Assembly: GCF_005938225.1 (NCBI RefSeq)
Contig: NZ_VCPC01000003.1
Span: forward strand, 124,001 to 188,000
DNA length: 64,000 nt
Origin: Arenibacterium halophilum
Lineage (GTDB): Bacteria > Pseudomonadota > Alphaproteobacteria > Rhodobacterales > Rhodobacteraceae
Direction: 5' to 3'
The notes under the pieces were generated by a model. That model was given only the letters and a program-made list of their open reading frames with translations, made no database searches and was not told the DNA's origin. Shown one piece after another: positions 17,709 to 26,241 of the stretch. The position numbers were made by a program, and so were the translations under genes. Position 1 is the stretch's first letter. The number at the start of each line of letters is the position of its first letter.

Positions 17709-18380
17709 ATGAGATACCTGCGGTTTCCGGTGTGCCTGTGCGGCGCGCTTCTTTTGCCGATGGTGGCCAATGCCGAAGGCATTCTGAGCGGCGGCGCAGG
17801 GAAGGCGATCCTGTTCGGTCAAAGTCAGGGTGCCGGGCGAGGTGGGGCGGCTAACGGGGCCGAGGGCGGATCATCCGTTGGCAGCAGCGTGGCGGACCGC
17901 TTTGGCGCGGCGAGTGCAGGCAGCGCGACAACTGGCGTGGCCGCGCGGATCGAAGCGGCCTTTGCGCAAGCGCGCGGGCTGTGCACGGCTGTTCCGCGCG
18001 AATACCGTCTGGACTGTATGCTGGTGTTTTTCCGTCAGGCTTTGGCCGAAACCCCGCAAGCCGGGCAGATGGCCGAGGCCCATGCTATCCTGCGCGACAC
18101 GGTACAACGGCTGGAGAAGTTGGTTTCCGACAATGCCGATGGCTCGCGCCCGACGATCCGGGCGCAGGTCCGCGAGGGCAATCGAACCCGTGCGACGCCA
18201 CGTTTGCGCGCCGTGCGGGCAGAGCGCGTGGCGCAAACCAATGCCGCCGCCGCCCGCATCGTAGCCGAAGCGGAAACCCAGCTGCTGAGATCTGCGCCCG
18301 CCAGCAGTCCGGCGCGGCTGGAATACACCCGCATCGCCTCCGCAGTCGGGTCGAACAAGGTTCTTCTGCGCTCTACGTGA
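17709..18380 (+). CDS. Unknown exported protein with duplicated C-terminal codons
   Basis: 223 residues. The signal peptide (YLRFPVCLCGALLLPMVANA) is followed by a Gly/Ala/Ser-rich stretch (about 25-75) and an Arg/Ala-rich helical body with two cysteines (GLCTAVPREYRLDC, about 95-108). I recognise no domain. ATG 17709 is chosen because GAGGGTGAGG lies directly before it. The last codons (GSNKVLLRST, then TGA) are repeated in frame 51 bases later as GSNKVLLRFT, again followed by TGA. It is divergent from the caspase-like gene and convergent with the MarR gene. Function unknown. Confidence 0.7.
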   Translation: MRYLRFPVCLCGALLLPMVANAEGILSGGAGKAILFGQSQGAGRGGAANGAEGGSSVGSSVADRFGAASAGSATTGVAARIEAAFAQARGLCTAVPREYRLDCMLVFFRQALAETPQAGQMAEAHAILRDTVQRLEKLVSDNADGSRPTIRAQVREGNRTRATPRLRAVRAERVAQTNAAAARIVAEAETQLLRSAPASSPARLEYTRIASAVGSNKVLLRST

Positions 18381-18432
18381 GATGTTTCTGGTCCGACCGG
18401 GTCGAACAAGGTTCTATTGCGCTTTACGTGAG
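18348..18432 (+). repeat. 51-base-period tandem repeat at a gene's 3' end
   Basis: Two 34-base copies start at 18348 and 18399 and differ at three positions. Both contain GGGTCGAACAAGGTTCT and end in ACGTGAG, so both carry the same TGA stop in the same frame. The second copy lies between the stop of the exported protein and the stop of the MarR gene. Confidence 0.9.
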
Positions 18433-18433
18433 T

Positions 18434-18952
18434 TCAAAGCCGTTCGACATTGCGGCGTAGCACGCGCATCACCCGCAAGAATGCTTCGAGGTCTTCAGGG
18501 TCCACCCCGTCGATCAAAGCCGCTTCGCGATCCAGCGCGGTGGCCATCACCCGATCATGCAGCGCATAGCCATCGTCGTTCAATGACAGGGCCTTGCGGC
18601 GCGGATCAGTGGGTGAGGCTTGGGTGTTCAGGAGCCCCATGTCGGCCAGTTTGCTGACCGAGCGGCTGACGGCCGCCTTGTCGAGCGCGATCACGTCGCA
18701 GATGCGCGAGGCTGGTATGCCCGGTTCAGTCGCCAGCCACGACAGCACGCGCCATTCGGTCACGCCCACGCCGAAATCCGTCAGGTAGCGCGACGACGCG
18801 CCACGCGACAGCGCGTTGTTCACAGCCGCTAGGAAATAGGGGATGTAATTGTCGATATCTATCACGCGCTGGCCATGCGGCGTGACAAGCGTGGGCTGCG
18901 AAAGACGGCCACCCGGGCAGGTGGCGCCGGCCGGATCGGTCGACGGGGTCAT
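18434..18952 (-). CDS. MarR-family transcriptional regulator
   Basis: 172 residues, normal for MarR. The winged-helix region (about 60-130) shows VTEWRVLSWLATEPG, ASRICDVIALDKAAVSRSVSKL, MGLL and SPTDPRRKALSLNDDG. Dimerisation helices are at both ends. ATG 18952 is chosen because AGGAGAG lies 5 bases upstream. It is 28 bases downstream of pobA on the same strand and likely co-transcribed, so it probably controls pobA in response to 4-hydroxybenzoate or a related acid. Elsewhere PobR proteins regulating pobA are usually AraC or IclR types; the MarR assignment here rests on adjacency. Confidence 0.88.
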   Translation of the reverse strand: MTPSTDPAGATCPGGRLSQPTLVTPHGQRVIDIDNYIPYFLAAVNNALSRGASSRYLTDFGVGVTEWRVLSWLATEPGIPASRICDVIALDKAAVSRSVSKLADMGLLNTQASPTDPRRKALSLNDDGYALHDRVMATALDREAALIDGVDPEDLEAFLRVMRVLRRNVERL

Positions 18953-18980
18953 GCAACTCTCCTGGTATCGCGACCCCGGC

Positions 18981-20249
<1,269 letters not shown>

Positions 20250-20377
20250 TCATCTAACGCGCAAGCGGGGAGGGGGCCCAGTCTAACCATTAACTGCAGT
20301 GCCCCCTTCGCAAGACGGGACGGCCTGTTGAGACATTGGCGCCATTCCCCAAAGAGAGTGTAGCAACGAAGGTGGAA

Positions 20378-20435
20378 GGGGGCTCTGCCCCCGTCCCTGC
20401 GGGACTCCCCCGGGATATTTGTCCCCCAAAGAAGG
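20378..20435. repeat. Hairpin plus GATATTTG element downstream of the DMT gene
   Basis: GGGGGC-TCT-GCCCCC (20378-20392) is a short strong hairpin. It is followed by GACTCCCCCGGGATATTT and an AAAGAAGG tail (to 20435). The core resembles the elements near 34575 and 44041 in this window, and I recall similar intergenic copies in Rhodobacteraceae. It lies just after the stop of the minus-strand DMT gene and may serve as its terminator. Confidence 0.5.
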
Positions 20436-20442
20436 ATTGGAT

Positions 20443-21366
20443 TTAGCTGCGGGAAATCCGGGTGGCGATGCGGCCGTCGATGGCCGCGAGGCCGGCACCG
20501 ATCAGGGCCATTCCGGCGAGGTGGCGCGGCAGGAGCGATTCGCCCAGGAAGACCGTGCCCAGCACGATCGCGCTGACCGGGATCAGGAAGGTGACAAGCA
20601 CGAGGTTGGTGGCCCCGGCGGTCGCAAGGATGCGAAAGTAGATCACATAGGCCAGTGCGGTAGACAGGGCCGCGACGCAGATCAGCGCCGCGATGGAGAC
20701 GGTGTCAGGTGCAGGCAGTGTCCAGGGGCGGTCGATGATCAGCGCAAAGGGCAGCATGACGCAGCTAGAGGCGATGACCTGTCCGGTGGCGGTTGTCATC
20801 GGGGCCACGCCCATAGCGCGAAAGCGGCGCCCGAAGATTCCTGCAAAGCCGTAAGAGAGTGCAGCGGCAAGGCACATCGTCTGCGCCGCGACGCTTGTGC
20901 CCATATCGTTCAGCGCGGCGGGTCCGATCATCAGGGCGACCCCGGCAAAGCCGATCAACACTCCGGCAAGCCGGTCGCGAGTCATGCGCTCGTCTGCCGT
21001 AAGGACATGCGCAAGAACCACCGTGAACAGCGGCGTTGCGGCGTTCAGGATCGAGGCCAGCCCAGAGGCGATGTGTTGCTGGCCCCACACGATGAGAGTG
21101 AAGGGAACCGCATTGTTCAAAAGCCCCATGCCCATGAAAGCCAGCCAGATGTGCCGATCATGGGGCAGAGGCGTGCCACGGGCGCGCAGCAGGGCGGTCA
21201 GAAGGATGGCTGCGATCACAACGCGGGCCGTGACCACCGTGAACACAGGCACGCTGCGCAGGGCGATGTCGTTAAAGAAGAACGAGCCGCCCCAAAGCAG
21301 CGACAGGGCCAGCAGCAAGGCCCATTCGGTGGTTGTCATCGGGCGAGTGCTGGAAGGCTGAGGCAT
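20443..21366 (-). CDS. DMT-superfamily (EamA) transporter
   Basis: 307 residues with about ten predicted membrane helices in two EamA repeats. The first begins WALLLALSLLWGGSFFFNDIAL and the second near MCLAAALSYGFAGIF. The second half ends with the family-typical VFLGESLLPRHLAGMALIGAGL. These proteins export metabolites or amino acids, and the substrate cannot be told from sequence. ATG 21366 is chosen as the first codon giving a normal N-terminus; ATG 21339 is an alternative and neither has a clear ribosome site. It is a single gene between the pobA promoter and the DUF1127 pair. Confidence 0.85.
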   Translation of the reverse strand: MPQPSSTRPMTTTEWALLLALSLLWGGSFFFNDIALRSVPVFTVVTARVVIAAILLTALLRARGTPLPHDRHIWLAFMGMGLLNNAVPFTLIVWGQQHIASGLASILNAATPLFTVVLAHVLTADERMTRDRLAGVLIGFAGVALMIGPAALNDMGTSVAAQTMCLAAALSYGFAGIFGRRFRAMGVAPMTTATGQVIASSCVMLPFALIIDRPWTLPAPDTVSIAALICVAALSTALAYVIYFRILATAGATNLVLVTFLIPVSAIVLGTVFLGESLLPRHLAGMALIGAGLAAIDGRIATRISRS

Positions 21367-21465
21367 GTCTGATAAGGTCCGGTGCTTGGTGGTCGTGCCA
21401 GATTGCCCCAAGCTGCGCCAGTCGGGCGATCCGGTTCCTGCGCCTAAACCGTATCCCGGAACGAC

Positions 21466-21491
21466 AAAAACCGCCCCGGATGGAGCGGTTT
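21466..21491 (-). terminator. Rho-independent terminator after the DUF1127 genes
   Basis: Read on the minus strand, AAACCGC and GCGGTTTTT flank a short loop, giving a GC stem followed by a run of T. It begins 43 bases after the stop of the 60-residue DUF1127 protein and lies between it and the DMT gene start. Confidence 0.7.
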
Positions 21492-21533
21492 GCCGTGGGT
21501 CGGATCAAAGGGCCGCAGATGCGGCGCCCGGGG

Positions 21534-21716
21534 TCAGGCCCAGATATTGCCTGCGAAGTGGTCGAAGGCCAGGCTGGCACGCTTCAGGCCGCGCGCGTCG
21601 AGTTCGGCATCGCTGAGGGCCCAGATCGCATCGAAGCGGGTCAGCGGGGTCGGCTCGGTCACCACGGTTGCGGTGGCTGCGGGTTGGGCGGCGAGGGGAG
21701 CGGAATCAAATGCCAT
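21534..21716 (-). CDS. DUF1127-like small protein
   Basis: 60 residues. The C-terminal half (TRFDAIWALSDAELDARGLKR) matches the DUF1127 pattern of a short helix and the L-S-D-x-E-L-x-x-x-G-x-x-R motif. The N-terminal half is Ala/Thr/Pro-rich and likely disordered. It lies 42 bases downstream of a second DUF1127 gene and ends at a clear terminator. In other alphaproteobacteria some small DUF1127 proteins act in phosphate or RNA-related regulation; the role here is not known. Confidence 0.75.
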   Translation of the reverse strand: MAFDSAPLAAQPAATATVVTEPTPLTRFDAIWALSDAELDARGLKRASLAFDHFAGNIWA

Positions 21717-21758
21717 GGCTAAGGGGTCCTTTCGCTGGGCAGTCGGCCGTGTGGCCGA

Positions 21759-21983
21759 TCAGAGGTAGAAACGGTCGCCGAATACGTGGCGGGCGATGTC
21801 TTCGCGCTTGATGCCGCGATCGGCCAGTTCGGCGTCGGTCAGGGCGCTGAGGGCTGCGACCTGGCGCATACGGGGGTTGTTTTCTGCGATGCGGACGAGG
21901 CCGCCGAACAGGGCCGAAAGGCCACGGGCGACGATGCCGCCAAAGTCGTTGCGCGCTGCGCTGTGTGTTGCTGTGTAAGCCAT
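21759..21983 (-). CDS. DUF1127-domain small protein
   Basis: 74 residues with a full DUF1127 pattern: an amphipathic N-terminal helix (GGIVARGLSALFGGLVRIAE) and LSALTDAELADRGIKREDIARHVFG. It is the first gene of a two-gene unit with the 60-residue paralogue downstream. The motifs of the two share ALTDAELxxRGIKR versus ALSDAELxxRGLKR, so they probably come from a duplication. A perfect inverted repeat lies about 46 bases upstream. Function not known. Confidence 0.82.
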   Translation of the reverse strand: MAYTATHSAARNDFGGIVARGLSALFGGLVRIAENNPRMRQVAALSALTDAELADRGIKREDIARHVFGDRFYL

Positions 21984-22028
21984 TTTCTTAGGTCCATAGA
22001 TGGATATTGCTGTGTTGCAGCGAACTTA

Positions 22029-22044
22029 TGCTGCACTTGCAGCA
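22029..22044. promoter_or_regulatory. Perfect palindrome TGCTGCA-N2-TGCAGCA
   Basis: A 7-base inverted repeat with a 2-base centre in the 173-base gap between the divergent DUF1127 and GntR genes. A further half-site-like GCTGTGTTGCAGC lies about 20 bases to the left (near 22008-22020). It could be an operator for either side. No regulator can be assigned. Confidence 0.45.
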
Positions 22045-22156
22045 AGCGGTAGAGCCGAAGCGGAATAGCCGCCTTGCAGCGGATGCAGATCTGGCGGTGC
22101 ATTGAAGCAGGGCGCGGGGCGGCCTAGACTCGGGCCAGTCAGGACGGGCGAGGCAT

Positions 22157-22807
22157 ATGGCGGGGCAGACAGATACGGTATTCGGGGCGGTGCTTGATGG
22201 TATCGACAAGGGCCGCCTGTTGCCCGGCGACATGCTGGACGAGGCCGCGATCATGGCGGAACATGGCGTGTCGCGGACCCCGGTGCGCGAGGCGTTAATC
22301 CAACTGGAGGCCGCCGGGCTGATCCGCCGTTTGCCGCGCAAGGGGGCGGTGCTGTTCAAGCCCACGATCGAGGAGTTCCTTGGCATTCTGGAAGTCCATG
22401 CGAGGCTGGAGGGGCAGGCGGCCGGGCTGGCGGCGCGGCGGCTGTCAGCCTCGGGGGGCGACGATCTGGAACGCGCGGTTGCGGCCTGCGAAGACCACGC
22501 TGCGCGGCAGGGCGATGGCGACCCGGACGGCTATTACCAGCTGAACATGCGCTTTCACGAGGTGGTCGCGCTGGGCGCGGGCAATCCGTTTCTGGTGGAC
22601 ATGATCAAGACCAACGCGCGCAAGCTGATGGCCTATTATCGCGCGCGCTACCGCTATCCGGGTGCGATTGCCGCCTCGGCGCGGGAACATCGCTACATTG
22701 CAACGTTGATTCGCGCCCATGCCCGGGGCGAGGCCGATGCGAAAATGACCGCGCATGTCGGGTTCGACCGCGAGACCGTGATGGATTTGCTGGCCGCGCT
22801 GGGCTAG
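22157..22807 (+). CDS. GntR-family regulator (FCD/FadR subfamily)
   Basis: 216 residues. The N-terminal winged helix (about 5-70) shows LLPGDMLDEAAIMAEHGVSRTPVREALIQLEAAGLIRRLPRKGAVL, the standard GntR signature. The C-terminal all-helical FCD domain (about 75-210) carries the ligand/metal histidines (MRFHEVV, SAREHRYIATLIRAHARGE). Such proteins usually repress catabolic genes until their acid substrate binds. It faces the amidotransferase gene, and their stop codons share the palindrome CTAG at 22804-22807. It probably controls the divergent amidotransferase/P450-ligase promoter next door. Confidence 0.9.
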   Translation: MAGQTDTVFGAVLDGIDKGRLLPGDMLDEAAIMAEHGVSRTPVREALIQLEAAGLIRRLPRKGAVLFKPTIEEFLGILEVHARLEGQAAGLAARRLSASGGDDLERAVAACEDHAARQGDGDPDGYYQLNMRFHEVVALGAGNPFLVDMIKTNARKLMAYYRARYRYPGAIAASAREHRYIATLIRAHARGEADAKMTAHVGFDRETVMDLLAALG

Positions 22808-23511
22808 CGCGCCTGTTCGAAGAACCGCGCGACGGATTCGGCAAAGGCGGCGCCATCGGCAGGGCGTTGAAGCGATGCGCGCGCGCGGGCCAACTGGTCG
22901 GGGGTCAGCGCCTCGGCCATTTCCTCGGTCAGGGCGGCGATGAAATCGGCGCTCATCTCGGGATGGTGCTGGGTGGTATAGATGTGCCGCCCGATGGCCA
23001 TGCCCGCGTTGGCGCAATCAATAGACCGGGCGATGATGCGCGCGCTTTCGGGGGCGGCAATCACCTGTTCCTTATGGCTGGCATACAGGCGGAACGGATC
23101 GGGCAGGTCTATGGCCCAATCCACCTGCGCAACTGAGTCAACTTCGACCGCGCCATGCACATAGCCGCCGGGGTTCTTGCCGATCTGCCCACCCAGCGCC
23201 AGCGCGATGGCCTGATGCCCGAAACACGCGCCGAACAGGGGAAACCGCGCGGCGTTGGCATCACGGATCAAGTCCAGCAGACGCGCGACCCAAGGCGCGC
23301 CGTCCAGAACCGAGGCCGGGCTGCCGGTGATCATCGCGCCGTCCAGCCCGCTCAGCGTGTCGGGAAACACGCTGTCCTTCACCGAAAACACCTGACACTG
23401 CCACTCTGGGCGGCGCGCGCAAATCATATCGGTGAATTTCTGCCCATCCTTCGGGTGGTGCGTGGCAAAGGCCGACTCGTCGGTATTGGTCATGAAAATG
23501 GCAAGCCGCAT
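22804..23511 (-). CDS. Class I glutamine amidotransferase-like hydrolase
   Basis: 235 residues with a complete catalytic triad: nucleophile Cys96 (FGACFGHQ), His183 and Glu185 (TTQHHPEM). The early glycine stretch (MITGSPASVLDG) forms the oxyanion region. Stand-alone amidotransferases next to glutamine-synthetase-like ligases include AtdA2 of aniline catabolism, which hydrolyses gamma-glutamylanilide, and more distantly PuuD. The divergent P450-ligase pair suggests this enzyme acts on a gamma-glutamyl amide. ATG 23511 is chosen because the fold starts there. Residues 1-90 show no other domain. Confidence 0.85.
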   Translation of the reverse strand: MRLAIFMTNTDESAFATHHPKDGQKFTDMICARRPEWQCQVFSVKDSVFPDTLSGLDGAMITGSPASVLDGAPWVARLLDLIRDANAARFPLFGACFGHQAIALALGGQIGKNPGGYVHGAVEVDSVAQVDWAIDLPDPFRLYASHKEQVIAAPESARIIARSIDCANAGMAIGRHIYTTQHHPEMSADFIAALTEEMAEALTPDQLARARASLQRPADGAAFAESVARFFEQAR

Positions 23512-23590
23512 GATCCGCACCTCTCTGGGCAAGATTTTTATATACATATTTATAAGCCTCATTAGTATACATTGCAAAGAGGGGAGTGCC
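23512..23590. promoter_or_regulatory. AT-rich divergent promoter between amidotransferase and P450
   Basis: Much richer in A/T than its surroundings. TATACAT occurs twice in the same direction, at 23541-23547 and 23566-23572, 25 bases apart. The second lies in TAGTATACATT, which resembles the GTATAC-centred sites of some FCD-type GntR regulators. Likely carries both promoters and the GntR operator. Binding is inferred. Confidence 0.5.
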
Positions 23591-24850
23591 ATGACGGTCT
23601 GGACAGCCTGGGATGACGGCCACGCCGATCTGACAAGCCACGATACCTTTGCGCGTGGCCTGCCGCTGAACACCTTCGCCCGGATGCGGGCCGAGGCGCC
23701 GCTGGAATGGACGGCCTATGACGGCGGGCAGGATTTCTGGTCGGTCACGCGGCACGCCGACATTGCCGAGATGAACAAGCAGCCCGCCATCTTCAGCTCG
23801 GCCCGTGGCATCCGCATGGAAGACCAGAGCCACGAGGAATACATGGCGCGGCGGACCTTTCAGGAAACCGACCCGCCCGAGCACAGCCAGACCCGGATGA
23901 AGCTGTTCAAGGCGTTTTCCCGCACCACCATGTCGGCCTACGAGGATACGATCCGCGACTTGTGTCAGGGCATTCTGGATCAGGCGCTGGCACAGGGCAC
24001 GTTTGATGCGACGCGCGAGATTGCGCGGCAGTTGCCGATGCGGATGCTGGGGCGGATCATCGGCCTGCCAGAGGCGGATTTGCCCTGGCTGGTGGAAAAG
24101 GGCGATGCACTGATCGCCAACACCGACCCGGATTTCACCTCTCACGTCCTCGACAAGATGACGACGGATGAATTCCGCATGATGCCGTTCAACTCGCCCG
24201 CCGGGGCCGAGTTGTACGATTATGCGCGCGAATTGATGGCGGGCAAGGCGGCGAGGGGCGACACCGGCGGCGTGCTGAACATGATCCTTGCGCCGTCCAA
24301 GGATGGCTCGGTCATTTCCGACACCGAATTCCGCAACTTCTTCTGCCTTGTGGTGGCGGCGGGCAATGACACCACGCGATACTCCATCGCGGCGGGGATT
24401 CAGGCGATGTGCCACCAGCCCGAGCTGCTGGCGCAGATGCAGGCAGGTGGTGATATTTGGGACACCGCCCCCGATGAAATCATCCGCTGGGCCACGCCGG
24501 CGATCTATTTCCGGCGCACGGCGGCGCAGGATTACAGGATGCACGGCAAGACGATCCGCGAGGGCGACAAGGTGCTGCTGTGGTGGGCCTCGGCCAACCG
24601 CGACGACACCGTGTTCGACGCGCCCGACCGGGTGGACCTGACGCGCAGCCCCAATCGCCATCTGTCGTTCGGGCAGGGCGGGCCGCATGTCTGCCTTGGC
24701 ATGTGGCTGGCTCGGCTCGAGGTGCGGGTGCTGTTCCAGGAACTTGCCAAGCGGTTGAAATCCATCGAACCTGCGGGCGATCACCTGTTCCTGCGGTCGA
24801 ATTTCGTCGGCGGGATCAAGCATCTGCCGGTGCAGGTGACCCTGGCCTGA
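23591..24850 (+). CDS. Cytochrome P450
   Basis: 419 residues, a soluble bacterial P450. The haem motif FGQGGPHVCLG places the iron ligand at Cys368; the I-helix oxygen motif is AAGNDTTR and the K-helix ExxR is EIIR. The early DPPEHSQTRMKLFKAFS is the usual region before the substrate pocket. No reductase domain is fused and no ferredoxin gene is next to it, so electrons must come from elsewhere. It is followed after 11 bases by the ligase gene and divides from the amidotransferase at a shared promoter. I infer that it hydroxylates or dealkylates the amine or its gamma-glutamyl derivative. ATG 23591 has GAGGGGAG upstream. Confidence 0.93.
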   Translation: MTVWTAWDDGHADLTSHDTFARGLPLNTFARMRAEAPLEWTAYDGGQDFWSVTRHADIAEMNKQPAIFSSARGIRMEDQSHEEYMARRTFQETDPPEHSQTRMKLFKAFSRTTMSAYEDTIRDLCQGILDQALAQGTFDATREIARQLPMRMLGRIIGLPEADLPWLVEKGDALIANTDPDFTSHVLDKMTTDEFRMMPFNSPAGAELYDYARELMAGKAARGDTGGVLNMILAPSKDGSVISDTEFRNFFCLVVAAGNDTTRYSIAAGIQAMCHQPELLAQMQAGGDIWDTAPDEIIRWATPAIYFRRTAAQDYRMHGKTIREGDKVLLWWASANRDDTVFDAPDRVDLTRSPNRHLSFGQGGPHVCLGMWLARLEVRVLFQELAKRLKSIEPAGDHLFLRSNFVGGIKHLPVQVTLA

Positions 24851-24861
24851 AGGAGGCAGCG

Positions 24862-26151
24862 ATGAAGCCCAGACTGCGTGCGATGTTCTGCGATCACCTG
24901 TCGATCATGCGGGGCAAGTATCTGCCGGGATCAAAGATCGGCGATGACGGCACGCGGTTCTGCCTCTCGGTGTTCGGCACCCACTACGACCGCGATCTGC
25001 TGGATGCTCCGGGCGCGCGGGTCAAGCAGGGCCTGCCGGATATGGAGCTGATCTGGCGTGGCGACGAAGTTCGGCAGGGGTGGGAGAAGTCGACGCAGGT
25101 GGTGCTGGGCGATCTGTATGATGACACCGGCGCGCCGCTGTCCCTGTGCCCGCGCGGCGCGCTGAAACGCGCAGTGGCCGATTGGCAGGCTCTGGGCCTC
25201 ACGCCCAAGGTGGGGATCGAGCTTGAGGCCTTTGCCTTGCAAGCCGATGAACAGGGTCGGTTGATGCCCTATGACGCGCCGGGCGGCGTGGTTTATGGCA
25301 CGGGGCCCTTTGCCGACCCGCTGCGTTTCAACGACCGCATATGGGAAATGGCGGACGATCTGGGCTTTTCGCTCGACATGATCACCTCGGAATTCGACAC
25401 GCCTCAATTTGAATATACCCTCACCTTCGACGATGCGGTGAAGGCGGTGGATGACATCGTGCTGTTTCGCCTGATGGCGCGGGAAATCGCCTTGGAATAC
25501 GGGATCGTCCTGACCTTTCTGCCCAAGCCGATTGCCGAGGCCGGTGGCTCGGGGATGCACGTCAACTTTTCCTTCACCGATGCACAGGGCGGCAATGCGC
25601 TGGCCTCGGGGCCGGTGGGCGGGCCGGATCACCTGAACGATCTGGCGCGCGGCTGTCTGGCCGGGTTGGTGCATCACCACAAGGGGCTGGCCGGGCTGGT
25701 TGCCCCCACCGCCGGGTCCTACCTGCGGCTGCAACCGGGCGCGCTGTCGGGCTATTGGCAGAACTGGGGCGGCGACCATCGCAACGTCACCACGCGGGTC
25801 AGCGGCGAAGGCGGGGCGAAGGCGCGGCTGGAACACCGCATGGCCGATGCCAGCGCCAACCCCTATACTGCCGTCGCCGCCGTGCTGCAGGCTGCGCGGC
25901 TGGGCGTGGCAGGGGGGCTGACCCTGCCGCCGATCGAAACCGGCGACGGGTTCGATCGCACCGATGCGCGCCATGGCACCGCGACCGATTTGAAGGGCGC
26001 ATTGGACGATTTGCAGGCGGATCAGGACCTTACCGATGCCGTTGGGCCGGAACTTGTGGCCAATCACCTGTACATGAAGCGCAAGGAAGTCACCAAGACG
26101 CGCGATCTGGAAGGCGACGCGCTGCGCGATTTCTACGTCTATTTCGTCTGA
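24862..26151 (+). CDS. Glutamine synthetase-like gamma-glutamyl amine ligase
   Basis: 429 residues, the length of type III / PuuA-like enzymes. ATP-glutamate ligation motifs are visible: GIELEAFAL, FDTPQFEYT, GSGMHVNFSF, TAGSYLRLQPGA and RLEHRMADASANPYTAVAA. These enzymes join glutamate to an amine (putrescine in PuuA, isopropylamine in IpuC, aniline in AtdA1) instead of ammonia. Neighbours (P450, amidotransferase, GntR) argue for a catabolic amine rather than nitrogen assimilation. AAGGAGGCAGCG precedes ATG 24862. The substrate cannot be read from sequence. Confidence 0.88.
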   Translation: MKPRLRAMFCDHLSIMRGKYLPGSKIGDDGTRFCLSVFGTHYDRDLLDAPGARVKQGLPDMELIWRGDEVRQGWEKSTQVVLGDLYDDTGAPLSLCPRGALKRAVADWQALGLTPKVGIELEAFALQADEQGRLMPYDAPGGVVYGTGPFADPLRFNDRIWEMADDLGFSLDMITSEFDTPQFEYTLTFDDAVKAVDDIVLFRLMAREIALEYGIVLTFLPKPIAEAGGSGMHVNFSFTDAQGGNALASGPVGGPDHLNDLARGCLAGLVHHHKGLAGLVAPTAGSYLRLQPGALSGYWQNWGGDHRNVTTRVSGEGGAKARLEHRMADASANPYTAVAAVLQAARLGVAGGLTLPPIETGDGFDRTDARHGTATDLKGALDDLQADQDLTDAVGPELVANHLYMKRKEVTKTRDLEGDALRDFYVYFV

Positions 26152-26241
26152 GGCTGAGGGTTTGTTAACCCGGGCGCGATAACCCGGTGCAAACGGTTGC
26201 CGCCGTGGGGCGCGGGCGGCCTTTGCTATCGGATGACCTGC

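Noticed and set aside
20283-20442. Possible small gene between pobA and the DMT gene
   Set aside because: The frames are low in complexity and coincide with the hairpin and repeat element.
26152-26241. Imperfect direct repeat TTAACCCGGG/ATAACCCGG before the FkbM-like gene
   Set aside because: Too short and imperfect to call a site.
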